A DNA stretch of 64,000 bases from Eukaryota sp. TZLM1-RC (Eukaryota > Metamonada: BaSk clade). Numbering within the stretch: the stretch's first letter is position 1; each line of letters starts with the position of its first letter. The notes under the pieces were generated by a model that was given only the letters and a program-made list of their open reading frames with translations, had not been told where the DNA came from and made no database searches. Positions 29,715-39,540 of the stretch are shown here, one piece after another. The stretch is from contig JAUPSS010000001.1 of assembly GCA_040285825.1 (NCBI GenBank), forward strand, positions 372,001 through 436,000. Reading direction: 5' to 3'. The position numbers and the translations under genes were made by a program.

Positions 29715-31430
29715 TAGTTTGAGTTGTTATAAAGAGTCTAAGTTGATATGGTACAAGGTTAGACATTTTCAGTACAAGTTTAGCAAGTCCCATTCATTAC
29801 AACGTAATTAGTTTATTTGAATTTGTTGTGGTTATTGAATTTGGTAAAATATAAAATCTATCTGGAATACCATTTTATTATTGTGTGGTATTTTGAATTG
29901 TTTATACGTTATTCACAATGGTTGAACATTCAAAAATAATGAATAAGCAAGAAATGAACAAAATCTGGATTTGAATTGTTTTGTTTATTGTCATGGATCA
30001 ATTTTCTAAATTAAATTTTGAGCCTAACAATATAAACTTAGATTTAGAGGGACGAGATTCATTAAACCAAGGTTGAACTCAAAGGCTATTGATTCCTTCA
30101 TTCTATGAAAACCTGATTCAAAATGGCCATTTATCAATTGTGGCAAATTGAATAACAATTCCATGGAAAGAAACCCAACATCCAACGTTGTTTTTCCTTT
30201 GATGTTTGGAAAGCATTCCGAACATTTGCTACTTTTGTTGATAGTACTGGCCTTTAATTAAATTTTTGTGCTTTTAGAATTCAAACCACAGCTTGAGATT
30301 TCGAGATTTTTAAGGAAAAGATGAAAACATTAATAAAAAACACGATTCTTAAAATCCTTAAACTCTTCAAAAATTTCCAGAGCTTACATCTTTTCATCTG
30401 AATTATTAATCATATAGATTTGAAGCCAGTATAAGGAGATGTTATGTAATATGGATTGTATTGTAGAGCACTCCCTTTAGGATCGTTTTGGCAGTTGTTC
30501 CTATGTTGAGGGACCACAACATTTGCAATTTCATACTGAAATAATAAATGAATTTAAGGATCATCTGACAGGGAACTACTCCCTTGTACTCACATAATTT
30601 ATTTATAATTTATTATTATTTTATCAAAAAATAAATAATTGATTTCATGTTTCTCAACAATAATTACTGAATTACTCAAAGATTTACCATTTTTAATTTT
30701 AGTCATGCTTTTCTAACATCAGTTTTCTCCATGAATTTTCTTTTCGTTACTCTCATGTTTCAATTACAACATCTATAAAAAACCAAAAATAATCTGTAGA
30801 CATCATTTCTATCATTGGAATAACGACCCACAAAACAGACCAGGAATGGGAACAAATGAATAAAATATTTATTATATTCTACTTAATTTTACTTATTTCT
30901 GGAACCAAAAAATAATTTTGTTTTTTCGTACATGTAGAGAATATAGAAAAGTTGTCCTCACTTCCCTTTCTTGAACCAACTTGGCAAACATACCAAGAGG
31001 TGGTGAGGAAGATGTTGTCTTTGATGAAGGTGTTTTTTATTAGGTTTGGCTACAAACAAATAAAAGTTGAATTAATAAAATTAATAAAAGTTGAATTAAT
31101 TGTATTCACGATTTATTTCCTCAGTTTATGAAAACCAAAAATAATTGACATTCTTTTCTTAATTCTGAAACAGACTAGAAAATTGTTCATCTCATGTTCT
31201 TCTGGGCAATTGAAAAGAGTTTGTTTTTGCGTATTTGTTTCTGTAATTAGTTAATTTTGTAAAAATAAGAAAATTAAGCCATTACAAAATTCGTGATTTG
31301 TCATGACGTCTTGATGACGTAATGTTCAACTATGGTTTTAATTGGTTATGAAACCAACAATTTAATTTATTCCAATGAGAAACTAGACAACAAACGTAAA
31401 ATTCTAAATCTTCCAAAATAATCAGCAAAA
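29715..31430. other. Gene-free interval
   Basis: About 1.7 kb of AT-rich sequence between the MULE remnant and retrotransposon debris. No open frame with protein-like composition and no RNA gene seen. Confidence 0.4.
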
Positions 31431-31434
31431 GAGA

Positions 31435-31565
31435 ATTGACTGGAAGTTGTTTTTTCTTAAAAACGACCAAGAGTTGATAAAGCAGAAGAAAATAAGGGAC
31501 AGCACCTTTGAAAATTGAAACTACAATTCTGTTTTACCAAAATTGAATTCAATAAAAAGTGAAAA
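31435..31565 (-). mobile_element. Short non-LTR retrotransposon relic (subfamily I)
   Basis: The minus strand resembles the conserved NRIV-SIFKG block of the retrotransposon C-terminus. It matches the relic at 43930-44240 over the stretch encoding FLGR-type sequence. Frame is lost. Confidence 0.5.
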
Positions 31566-32934
31566 CTACAAAAATAAAATTCGAATTCTGTAACTGCCGC
31601 TGAATCAAATTATTTAGAATTAAATTCGCCCCCTGGAGTTTAGTGTACTGCAGAAGACAATGACGCAATAGTTTTAGAATGTGAAAATAAAACACCACAT
31701 ACAGGTCGTTGTAATGAAAAAGCTGAAAATTTTATCTTAAATACTTTATTTATTTGTCCCATTTGTGCTTCGCTTGACACTTTAGGTCCCCCTGTAAGAT
31801 TTCAAATGTTCTCAGTTCAACAGCATCTATTCATTTCATTTTCTGTTGCGTTTAGAACATTCAGTCTTGCTTTGAGAAAAGGTGAATGAGATGTTTTTTC
31901 TAGATGGAAATTTTTTTTGAAAAGAAATCAGGTTCTCGTCGCCAAAAAATTTTCACTCCAAGTAAACAACCTAAAAATAAAACAGTGCCAAAAATATTAT
32001 TACGTGGAAGATATGGTTCTGGAAAAAATGAACTTTTCTCATCTGAACTTGTGTCTGTTACTGATGAAACTGTGAATCAATTGGTCAATTTGCATCTAGT
32101 TGAAGTTTTCAATTTTGACAAACCATCTGCCTCACAATTTTGGAAGCAAAAACCACTTTCTGAAAAAGCTGAAGCTGCATTTTTTCGTCTATCATCTGGA
32201 AAAGCTCCTGGCCGATCTGGAAGCACTTTTGTTATGCTGAAAAAATTTTCTTCTGGAAAAACTACCCATTTACTTCAATCGTTACCTCCATCAGTAACAT
32301 ACAACTTTTGTAGGCATTTCAACAAAAAACGTACAGAATTTTTGGCTTTTTAAGGTCAGTTGATGCAACAATTGTGAAAAATCATATTTATGCTGATGTT
32401 CAACTTGGCAGTGGAAAGAAATTTGTTTTTGAATTTTTTAGAAGATATCCTTTTGCTGAAAATCTTTTTTTTTGAAACAACAAAATAGTCTTTTCCTGGA
32501 TAAGTTAAGGGTAACCAAGTATCAAGTTTATCTCCTGAATTTTGACAATCATGTTTCCCTATAGCTATTCAATATATTCCGGAAAGAAGTTTGTTTTCTT
32601 GGAAAATTGCGTAGAAAAAACTTCAAAGACATTTTTTGAAAAAAATTAAAAGTACGCATTTTATTGTTCGACTTAGCACGGCTAAGCAAGAAAATCCTGC
32701 TTTTGCAAAATTTTTGATTGATTTGAAGGAGAGTTCATCTGCAGTTTTGTAGAAACAAATTCCCCAAATTTATAAATTATTTTTAAATGACGACCAATGG
32801 AATAGTGCCATGAAAATGCGTTGTCATTTGTGGCCATGTAATTTTGCCCAATGATTTGTTTTGTAAAAGTGGAGCTGGTTTGATATTATCATATTTATTT
32901 AATTGCAACAGATTTATTTCTTATTGTTCCACTT

Positions 32935-33075
32935 TGATGCCGTTAGGCAGATGAACACACGAAGGGGAGAGAGAGAAATCTAAGTTTATTAATAAAACTG
33001 ATTCATAAATGAGTATCACGTCATCAGTCGAAAAACAAAGAAACCTACTAATTCAATATGAGTTCAACAACAACA
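32935..33075 (-). repeat. LTR (3' LTR in element orientation), copy 1
   Basis: 141 bp, with TG...CA ends in element orientation. Identical to the partner at 33625-33765 except for one base. Confidence 0.9.
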
Positions 33076-33116
33076 CTACTTTTTCCCACTTTTCTGAGGA
33101 CAAATACAGTACTGGC

Positions 33117-33341
33117 TCAATAGAGGGAAGATATGGGGTTTGTTAAATTCTCCGGTGCATCGTTGGTATGAGAACGTTGGAGACCTACGGGAAGAATTCC
33201 TCTGGCAAATCGGTTCAGAAAAGCTATGTCTGGCAACTTCAGTCCGGAAGCCCTACTCTTTACCTGGAGGAAACGTCGCAGGTAACAGGACATGCGTTCT
33301 CGGACGTCACCAATACGGACATCAAGCTTCAGTTCTGACAT
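33117..33341 (-). CDS. Gag-like fragment in LTR element copy 1
   Basis: A 74-residue ORF reading MSELKLDVRIGDVRERMSCY, then LRRFLQVKSRASGLKLPDIA and FLNRFARGILPVGLQ. The pattern (aromatic-x3-F, a dozen residues, then hydrophobic-x-x-F-x-x-G-hydrophobic-x-P) is that of retrotransposon Gag. The same frame stays open upstream of the ATG for about 70 more codons. No protease or polymerase follows, so the element depends on others. Confidence 0.55.
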   Translation of the reverse strand: MSELKLDVRIGDVRERMSCYLRRFLQVKSRASGLKLPDIAFLNRFARGILPVGLQRSHTNDAPENLTNPISSLY

Positions 33342-33624
33342 AGCCAGACTAAAATCTTCGTACGTGACGAACGATACGACAGATTGTAGATGTCTGAGAA
33401 GAACATCGTCACTGGATGAGACGTCGGATTTCTGGAGAGATAGGACTCTAACAGAAAAGAATCGACCAAGAGTCTTGCTGGAACAAGCTCTTTCTTAGGA
33501 GTCACCGAAGAATAAATCTTTCACTCCTATAGGAACAGAAGAACACTTTCAACTTTCATGGAAGAAAGAGACGTCAGGTTAACAGAGGGAACAGTCATCT
33601 GAAATAAGAAGGGCCAATAATTAT

Positions 33625-33765
33625 TGATGCCGTTAGGCAGATGAACACACGAAGGGGAGAGAGAGAAATCTAAGTTTATTAATAAAACTGATTCATAAAT
33701 GAGTATCACGTCATCAGTCGAAATACAAAGAAACCTACTAATTCAATATGAGTTCAACAACAACA
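33625..33765 (-). repeat. LTR (5' LTR in element orientation), copy 1
   Basis: 141-bp partner of 32935-33075, followed by the ACTT target duplication. Confidence 0.9.
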
Positions 33766-34755
33766 ACTTTGCATTATGTAAGAAATTGAATCCATGTAAT
33801 GTGTAATTCAAATTCATATTGAATCATTTGTGGAACCGTTGTGAGGTTCCTTGATATAAATGACAATTTAGGAGATTCAAAATATGGAAAACGACGTGCT
33901 GATGTTGTTTTGCCCTCATTTAATGATGTTTTGAATGTTGTTGACATTGTAACAGTGGATGTTTCCAAAACAAAGGCCTTGAAAAATGAACAATTTGAAG
34001 TATTTCGCCATAATGATTCAGAATTGTACCACCGGAAGAAATATGCAAATCATTTGAAAGAAATGAAACATTTTCGCCATGAATTTTGCCCATTTGCAAT
34101 AACTTTCCATGGACGCCATGGAAAAACTGCAATGAATTTTATTGATGATTTTGAAAATCTGGCAAAAAGAAGAATAAATAAGCGTTTTTATCGTCGTGTG
34201 AGTTTGAATCGTATTTTTTTTACTATTTTCTAAACAATTCCTAAAATGATTTCGAAAGCTCTTATGTCTGTCAGTGCACATTGCGAAAACAATGCTGTTG
34301 TACGGTTTCATAGTGGGGAAGCTTGTTTCGAAGATATTGATTTCTAGTTGGTAATTTTGGAAAAAAAAACTAATATTGTTTTAAAAAAGTTTTACCAAAA
34401 CATTTTGTCAAAAAAAATTTCCTATACGTTTCCTTTATTTTGACTGAGCTAACGGTATAAAAGAATTATTGAACAACACATCAGTAATGATGGTCGTCCC
34501 TTCAAGACCTTCAAGCATTAAATCACCCCTATTTCGACCAAAAGAATTCAAAGTATCTTCATCAACCCAACGAGAGAGTAATGGTTATAAATAGGAAACA
34601 ATTCTGTGTCACTTTGAGGTACAATAGAGTTGATCGCTCACTGCATCATGAACTTCTGATCGGAAAGTAATAAAGTGTTTACAATTTAATTGGTTACATA
34701 TGAAACAAAAACTTCCAACCCATCCATCAACCATCTTTTACCTGCTTCTCTACCC

Positions 34756-36066
34756 ATGAGTTTCCCGAGACTCAAGGCCAATGAAATCGAGATCATCCTT
34801 GATGAAATGGAGATACCATTTACCAAGGGTTTTCTCACAAAACCTGGCAAAGCCTTATCCACAGAAGATGTTCAAACAATCTTTACATCCTTGCTTGAAT
34901 ATTTTTTTGGCATAACCACTGATGAACTCTCTCAAATACCGTCCGATGTACCAATTTATAACCAATTCTCTGAGTCAATCGCTTCTGGCTGGTGTTCTCT
35001 CTCGCTCTTTCGCCTCCTCTATGATCTCTTCTCATCAATTGGATACCGTGACTTCCGTCTTCACGATCTCTCCACACCCGATCGCAACCGTTTTGCCTTT
35101 CAGCTGTCCGCGCTATTGAACTTTGCTAAATTCAGAGAAGAACAACTTTCTAAATTTGCAGCCCTTGAACAAGCCACCGAAGCACTAGAGCAAAAGCTTG
35201 AGGGTTTGAAACAACAAGAAAATGAAGTACTTTTGCATGTAAAAGAAATAGAAGACCAGGAAGCAGCTGAACGGGAGGAGGTAGCCTCTGTTTTACAGAA
35301 CATTGATGAGTTAACTTCAAGTATCAAGGAAGCCCACTCTAAAGCAACCAGTTTAAATAAGGAAACGGCAGAATTAAAACAAAAGATTAGTCAAATAGAA
35401 GCTGATTCAGAAGCAATAAAATTGAAAAACATTACCGTTCAACAGGAAATTGATGTGATGTCCGGAAAAATTACTGATGATCCATCTACTATAAGGGAAG
35501 TTATTTCTGACTTGGAAAAAAAAGTGTCGCATTTAGAGATGGAATTAAATGAAGAACAAGATAAAATCAAGACGCTTAATAAAAGGAAAGAAGTCTTGAG
35601 GAGTCTTGAGGAAAGTTTACCTCAAATGGTTAACTTATTGGAGAAAATTAATACAAATAGAAAGAAAATTCAGAAAATAACAAAAACTGTTAACCAAGTC
35701 AGTGGAAGCGCAGTCGAAAATGAAAAAATTCTTGAAGATTTAGATGTCAAGACTAGGCATTTTGAAAAGAAGTCCGCTTCTTTAAATGATCAGATCTCAA
35801 GATCTCAGTCTTCCCACGAATTAAAAAGGGAAGGATATAAACAAAGAAGACAAGAATTATTATCAAAGATTCAAGAACAAAAACAAATTAAAGGTGATGT
35901 TGATCATCAATGTCATGAATTAAGTGAAGGTATTAAGAAATTAAAGAGCGAATTGGAAGCATTAAGTAGCAAAAGGGATGCTGAATTAACCGAATTATCC
36001 GAATTAATTTCACATACTGAGGGCATAATTAGGGATTATCATGAAAAAGTAAGTTTTGCGATGTAG
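34756..36066 (+). CDS. NUF2: Kinetochore protein Nuf2
   Basis: Nuf2 pairs with Ndc80 in the NDC80 complex, which attaches kinetochores to spindle microtubules. The 436-residue protein starts MSFPRLKANEIEIILDEMEI at the first ATG in frame (34756). Its N-terminal ~135 residues fit the calponin-homology fold of Nuf2, with FLTKPGKALSTEDVQTIFTS, LYDLFSSIGYRDFRLHDLST and NRFAFQLSALLNFAKFREEQ. The last is the strongest Nuf2 signature (L-S-A-x-hydrophobic-N-F-x-x-F-R-E). The remainder is a continuous coiled coil to the C-terminus. Length matches the family (about 430-480). It lies just downstream of a retrotransposon, with no intron needed. Confidence 0.92.
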   Translation: MSFPRLKANEIEIILDEMEIPFTKGFLTKPGKALSTEDVQTIFTSLLEYFFGITTDELSQIPSDVPIYNQFSESIASGWCSLSLFRLLYDLFSSIGYRDFRLHDLSTPDRNRFAFQLSALLNFAKFREEQLSKFAALEQATEALEQKLEGLKQQENEVLLHVKEIEDQEAAEREEVASVLQNIDELTSSIKEAHSKATSLNKETAELKQKISQIEADSEAIKLKNITVQQEIDVMSGKITDDPSTIREVISDLEKKVSHLEMELNEEQDKIKTLNKRKEVLRSLEESLPQMVNLLEKINTNRKKIQKITKTVNQVSGSAVENEKILEDLDVKTRHFEKKSASLNDQISRSQSSHELKREGYKQRRQELLSKIQEQKQIKGDVDHQCHELSEGIKKLKSELEALSSKRDAELTELSELISHTEGIIRDYHEKVSFAM

Positions 36067-36544
36067 ATTTAGTTATCATTTGTTTGTGTTTTTCCCACTT
36101 ACTTCTCTTGTTATATTTTCTTTGTTCAGATTTTCACTGTTTACAATATTTACAATTTAATTATATTTATTTATAAATTTAAATAAATTTAAGTAAATTT
36201 AAGTAAATTTACCTTTTCAAATGTATTCTATTGCTTATTTTATGCTTGTTATCAACAGCCTATAGAAGATGTACTTTCCGAAAGTTTTGTTTTGTCAATC
36301 CCTTTCAATGACGAGTGAACCTATGGTAAACATTAGGTTTGATTACTTAAACACATGCTTCATTCTATGCTTACTAGGAGAAAACAGAATTCAAGGGCAT
36401 TACAATAGTTAATGCATCGACAGACGCCCTAAGTCTTAAACTTAACAAATGCTAATCCAATCTACTGATCGGAACCATCAAACAAGCTCGTCCTCAACGT
36501 GATTTACACACCAGCACAATAACTTTTCATTTGGATTATTGTAT
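36067..36544. other. Intergenic
   Basis: AT-rich, with a short run of AAATTTAAGT-like repeats near 36170-36215. No gene seen. Confidence 0.4.
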
Positions 36545-37469
36545 TAAACCATTTATATAAAGAATAAAATAAAAACAAAACAAACTAAAACACATAAGAA
36601 ACTAAATTCTCCACGCCAACTCTTGATGAATCCTTATAAAGTTTAGACATCATTAAACTCAAGTACTTGGGAACACTTCTGTACAAAGCGAAAATGATAC
36701 GATTTTTCCATAAATTCTCTGCAAAATTCTTACCACTTGAACGACATAAATTACCAAAATCATTGATGAAATTCAAGGCGGATTGTCCAATGTTGCCAAA
36801 AATCGAAAAGGCAAAAGGAACAAACGAAAACTTCGAATAAAGGTTCTTATTTAAATCATTTAATATCTCAGTATATTTATCTCTCTTACGATCTTCAGCC
36901 TTGTTTAAATGACCATTAGTACTAAGTAAAACATCATCGCGATAAACAAAAGCAAAGGGATCAACTGTAGTGAAATCAACAACAACTTGAGAGGAACCCA
37001 CAAAAGGAGCAATTAAATCACCTCGACGTGAATTAAAAAGATTATCATCACTATAATGCTTCAACAAAGGTTCTTCTTTGCAACTAAAATTGTAACACTT
37101 GAACATCTCATATGTCACATCACGAACGGCATTATGAAGAACTGACCTATATTGGAGAAATTTCTTACAGCTCACAATATGACGAAAATTGGCAGTAGGT
37201 TTTTTGTTACAAATACAATAAGAATTGTCCAAAAGACCACTTGGATACATCCCTAATCTCAACCGCATGTTTTGTTTCCAAGCTTCATGTGTTAAGTGAA
37301 GACCAAATGGCCTTGGTTGCTGAGATATTAAACTAGTACAGTTCTGAATGTCTGATAAAAAGGCAGCAAAGACGGGATTATTAATCTTAGTCACACTAAG
37401 TCGTTTAGAAAAATCCAGGTCTTCAAAACCAATAAGAACAGACTTCAGTAATTTCACAACAGCAAGATG

Positions 37470-37610
37470 TGTTGTTGTCGAACTTAAATTGAATTAGTAG
37501 GTATCTTTGTATTTTGACTGATGACGTGATACTCGTTTATGAATCAGTTTTATTAATAAACTTAGATTTCTCTTTCTCCCCTTCGTGTGTTCATCTGCCT
37601 AACGGCATCA
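37470..37610 (+). repeat. 5' LTR, copy 2
   Basis: 141 bp, beginning TGTTGTTGTCG and ending AACGGCATCA. It includes an AATAAA, a possible polyadenylation signal. Confidence 0.92.
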
Positions 37611-37893
37611 ATAATTATTGGCCCTTCTTATTTCAGATGACTGTTCTCTCTGTTAACCTGACGTCTCTTTCTTCCATGAAAGTTGAAAGTGTTCTTCTGT
37701 TCCTATAGGAGTGAAAGATTTATTCTTCGGTGACTCCTAAGAAAGAGCTTGTTCCAGCAAGACTATTGGTCGATTCTTTTCTGTTAGAGTCCTATCTCTC
37801 CAGAAATCCGACGTCTCATCCAGTGACGATGTTCTTCTCAGACATCTACAATCTGTCGTATCGATCGTCACGTACGAAGATTATAGTCTGGCT

Positions 37894-38118
37894 ATGTCAG
37901 AACTGAAGCTTGATGTCCGTATTGGTGACGTCCGAGAACGCATGTCCTGTTACCTGCGACGTTTCCTCCAGGTAAAGAGTAGGGCTTCCGGACTGAAGTT
38001 GCCAGACATAGCTTTTCTGAACCGATTTGCCAGAGGAATTCTTCCCGTAGGTCTCCAACGTTCTCATACCAACGATACACCGGAGAATTTAACAAACCCC
38101 ATATCTTCCCTCTATTGA
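37894..38118 (+). CDS. Gag-like fragment in LTR element copy 2
   Basis: A 74-residue ORF differing from its counterpart at 33117-33341 by about one residue. The frame is open upstream to a TAA near 37740 shared by both copies. The conservation of the frame between two independent insertions may reflect a common recent source rather than selection. Confidence 0.55.
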   Translation: MSELKLDVRIGDVRERMSCYLRRFLQVKSRASGLKLPDIAFLNRFARGILPVGLQRSHTNDTPENLTNPISSLY

Positions 38119-38159
38119 GCCAGTACTGTATTTGTCCTCAGAAAAATGGGAAAAAGTAG

Positions 38160-38300
38160 TGTTGTTGTCGAACTTAAATTGAATTAGTAGGTATCTTTGT
38201 ATTTTGACTGATGACGTGATACTCGTTTATGAATCAGTTTTATTAATAAACTTGGATTTCTCTTTCTCCCCTTCGTGTGTTCATCTGCCTAACGGCATCA
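38160..38300 (+). repeat. 3' LTR, copy 2
   Basis: 141-bp partner of 37470-37610, with one base difference. Confidence 0.92.
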
Positions 38301-38940
38301 GATGAAGGTTGGTGAAAGATCTCGAAGGCACAGCAGGCAAACTTGAAGGAAAACTCCTATTCCAAATATCAACATGTAGTTCTTGCACCATTTTTTCTAG
38401 AGAAATTAATAAAGGATGTGATTCATTTAAAGGAATATGATCAAAACGAAGTTTACATTCAAAAAGAAAATTTTTCATACCACCAATAAAAGCACTTTTG
38501 CATAAATACTCTGCTTTTGAAAAACCAACTCCACCAAATTTAGGACTAAAAAATGCATGATAAGGAATTTTAGATGGACAAACTTCTACTAAATTTCCTA
38601 AGAAATTTGTTCTCAAAGTATTAAATTGACGTGCAAAATCATGAGAAATTGTGGGAGATAAAGAACGAAGAAGATGATTAATTTTTGATCCAAAACACAC
38701 ATTTAGGACCGAAAACGCTAAATGTTTGTCAATTTCTAGATCTTGAATGGATTATTGTTGATAATTTAATAGGCAACTTCAGAACAAATGCACCAACATC
38801 TTCACAACTATCAATGAAAGAACGCTAACGTAATTTCCATTTTTTGTCCTCAGTGTTAGAGAGAAAGCTTAACACTAAATGTTTATGCAACAAGCAACTT
38901 AAAGCAAATGTACCAAATGGAACTATCTACTAAACTTAAT

Positions 38941-39534
38941 CTATAGAAAGACACAAGAAGGTACACAAAGGATGTTGTCAAATTGAGGGTCCAATTCCTT
39001 GAAAGAAATCACCAAATCAGGATCGATCTTTTCAATTCTCTTCAAATGAAACATAATAAAGTTTGCCAAGTCCTGCTTGGAGAACGACAAGTCGTAGTCC
39101 AAAAGGTTGAGAAATTCTCTCTCCATATCGTTGATCAATTGTAGGGGGTAATATGAGAACCCAATCTCTCCCCAGTCAATGTTGCGATACGACCTGTCTT
39201 CTGTGAACTTGGAAGCAAGGATTGTGGCAACGAGGAAACAACGATGTCCATTCACGGTGGAAAACCGAAGCTGAGGATTGTTCACTGTGAGGCGATGTAA
39301 GTAGAACAAGGCAACCAGTGATATAAAAGGATCCAGCTGACCATAGTTGTTGATTCGGCGAATCCAGTTCTGAAGTGAGGGTTGGGATAATCATACCTTC
39401 AAGGGGGTTTTCGGTTCGGCACCAAACTCTGACGGCAGTTTGGTTGGAGGGTTGGTTAGGAAGGAACTAAACACGGCACAACAGAGCTCAACACAAGACT
39501 CCTTGTAGTTTCGATACATAAAGGAGGTGGTCAT
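38941..39534 (-). CDS. PHO80-like (P/U-type) cyclin, one 27-nt intron
   Basis: A cyclin subunit likely to activate a CDK of the Pho85 type. Exon 1 (39534-39397) encodes 46 residues starting MTTSFMYRNYKESCVELCCA. An intron at 39396-39370 is removed, and exon 2 (39369-38941) completes a 188-residue protein. The cyclin box shows NWIRRINNYGQLDPFISLVA, LFYLHRLTVNNP, NGHRCFLVATILASKFTEDR, WGEIGFSYYPLQLINDMERE and FLNLLDYDLSFS. Together these are the PHO80-type cyclin consensus, including the N-x-H-R and the D-hydrophobic-x-hydrophobic near the end. Length is normal for this compact class. Without splicing, the first helix of the box would be in a different frame. Confidence 0.9.
39370..39396 (-). 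other. Spliceosomal intron, 27 nt, in cyclin gene
   Basis: Begins GTATGATTATC and ends CCCTCACTTCAG. Phase 0, immediately after TPLK. Removal joins to NWIRRI as in PHO80-like cyclins. Confidence 0.88.
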
Positions 39535-39540
39535 GGGGCA

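Larger units (their letters stand above)
32935..33765 (-). mobile_element. 831-bp miniature LTR retrotransposon, copy 1
   Basis: Two 141-bp direct repeats that differ at one position bound a 549-bp interior. In element orientation the LTRs start TGTTGTTG and end GGCATCA. The 4-bp ACTT at 32931-32934 and again at 33766-33769 is the target duplication. Next to the 5' LTR the interior has TGGCCCTTCTTATT, a primer-binding-site-like sequence starting TGG. A purine-rich GGGAAAAAG precedes the 3' LTR. The only coding capacity is a Gag-like fragment. Inserted in the E retrotransposon at 31700-34347. Confidence 0.9.
31700..34347 (+). mobile_element. Non-LTR retrotransposon (subfamily E), internally deleted, carrying an LTR element
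   Basis: Upstream zinc-finger debris (CPICASLDTLGPPVRF) leads to an ORF at 31904-32353 with LLRGRYGSGKNELFSSELVS and the polymerase lead-in GKAPGRSGSTFVMLKKF. It then jumps directly to the thumb-side HLLQSLPPSVTYNFCRHFNK, so the catalytic core with YxDD is deleted. After decayed sequence and an 831-bp LTR insertion (32935-33765), the endonuclease follows at 33841-34347. It reads KYGKRRADVVLPSFNDVLNV, VDIVTVDV, RKKYANHLKEMKHFRH and FHGRHGKTAMNFIDDFENL, ending in EDIDF with one stop inside. A non-functional composite. Confidence 0.8.
37470..38300 (+). mobile_element. 831-bp miniature LTR retrotransposon, copy 2
   Basis: Same length and design as the copy at 32935-33765, in opposite orientation. 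It has 141-bp LTRs with one mismatch between them, TG...CA ends, a TGG-starting primer-site-like sequence after the 5' LTR, and a purine tract (GGGAAAAAG) before the 3' LTR. Flanking GATG lies at 37466-37469 and 38301-38304. It interrupts the F retrotransposon ORF. Its LTRs differ from those of copy 1 at several positions, so the two insertions are independent. Confidence 0.92.
36545..38830 (-). mobile_element. Non-LTR retrotransposon (subfamily F), split by an LTR element
   Basis: The upstream part (38830-38301) encodes NHLLRSLSPTISHDFARQFN, FSPKFGGVGFSKAEYLCKSA and SRSFTNLH. The downstream part (37469-36585) resumes with LAVVKLLKSVLIGFEDLDFS, the zinc motif CICNKKPTANFRHIVSC and the endonuclease RRGDLIAPFVGSSQVVVDFT...ED.KRDKY. 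It ends with IFGNIGQSALNFINDF and ENLWKNRIIFALYRSV. When the LTR insertion and one copy of its GATG duplication are ignored, the reading frame is continuous across the junction. The polymerase core upstream of 38830 is missing. The C-terminal ORF is the best preserved of its kind in the window apart from 52871-54094. Confidence 0.85.

Noticed and set aside
34690-34755. N-terminal extension of Nuf2
   Set aside because: Begins with TTG, not ATG; the Nuf2 domain starts at the ATG at 34756.
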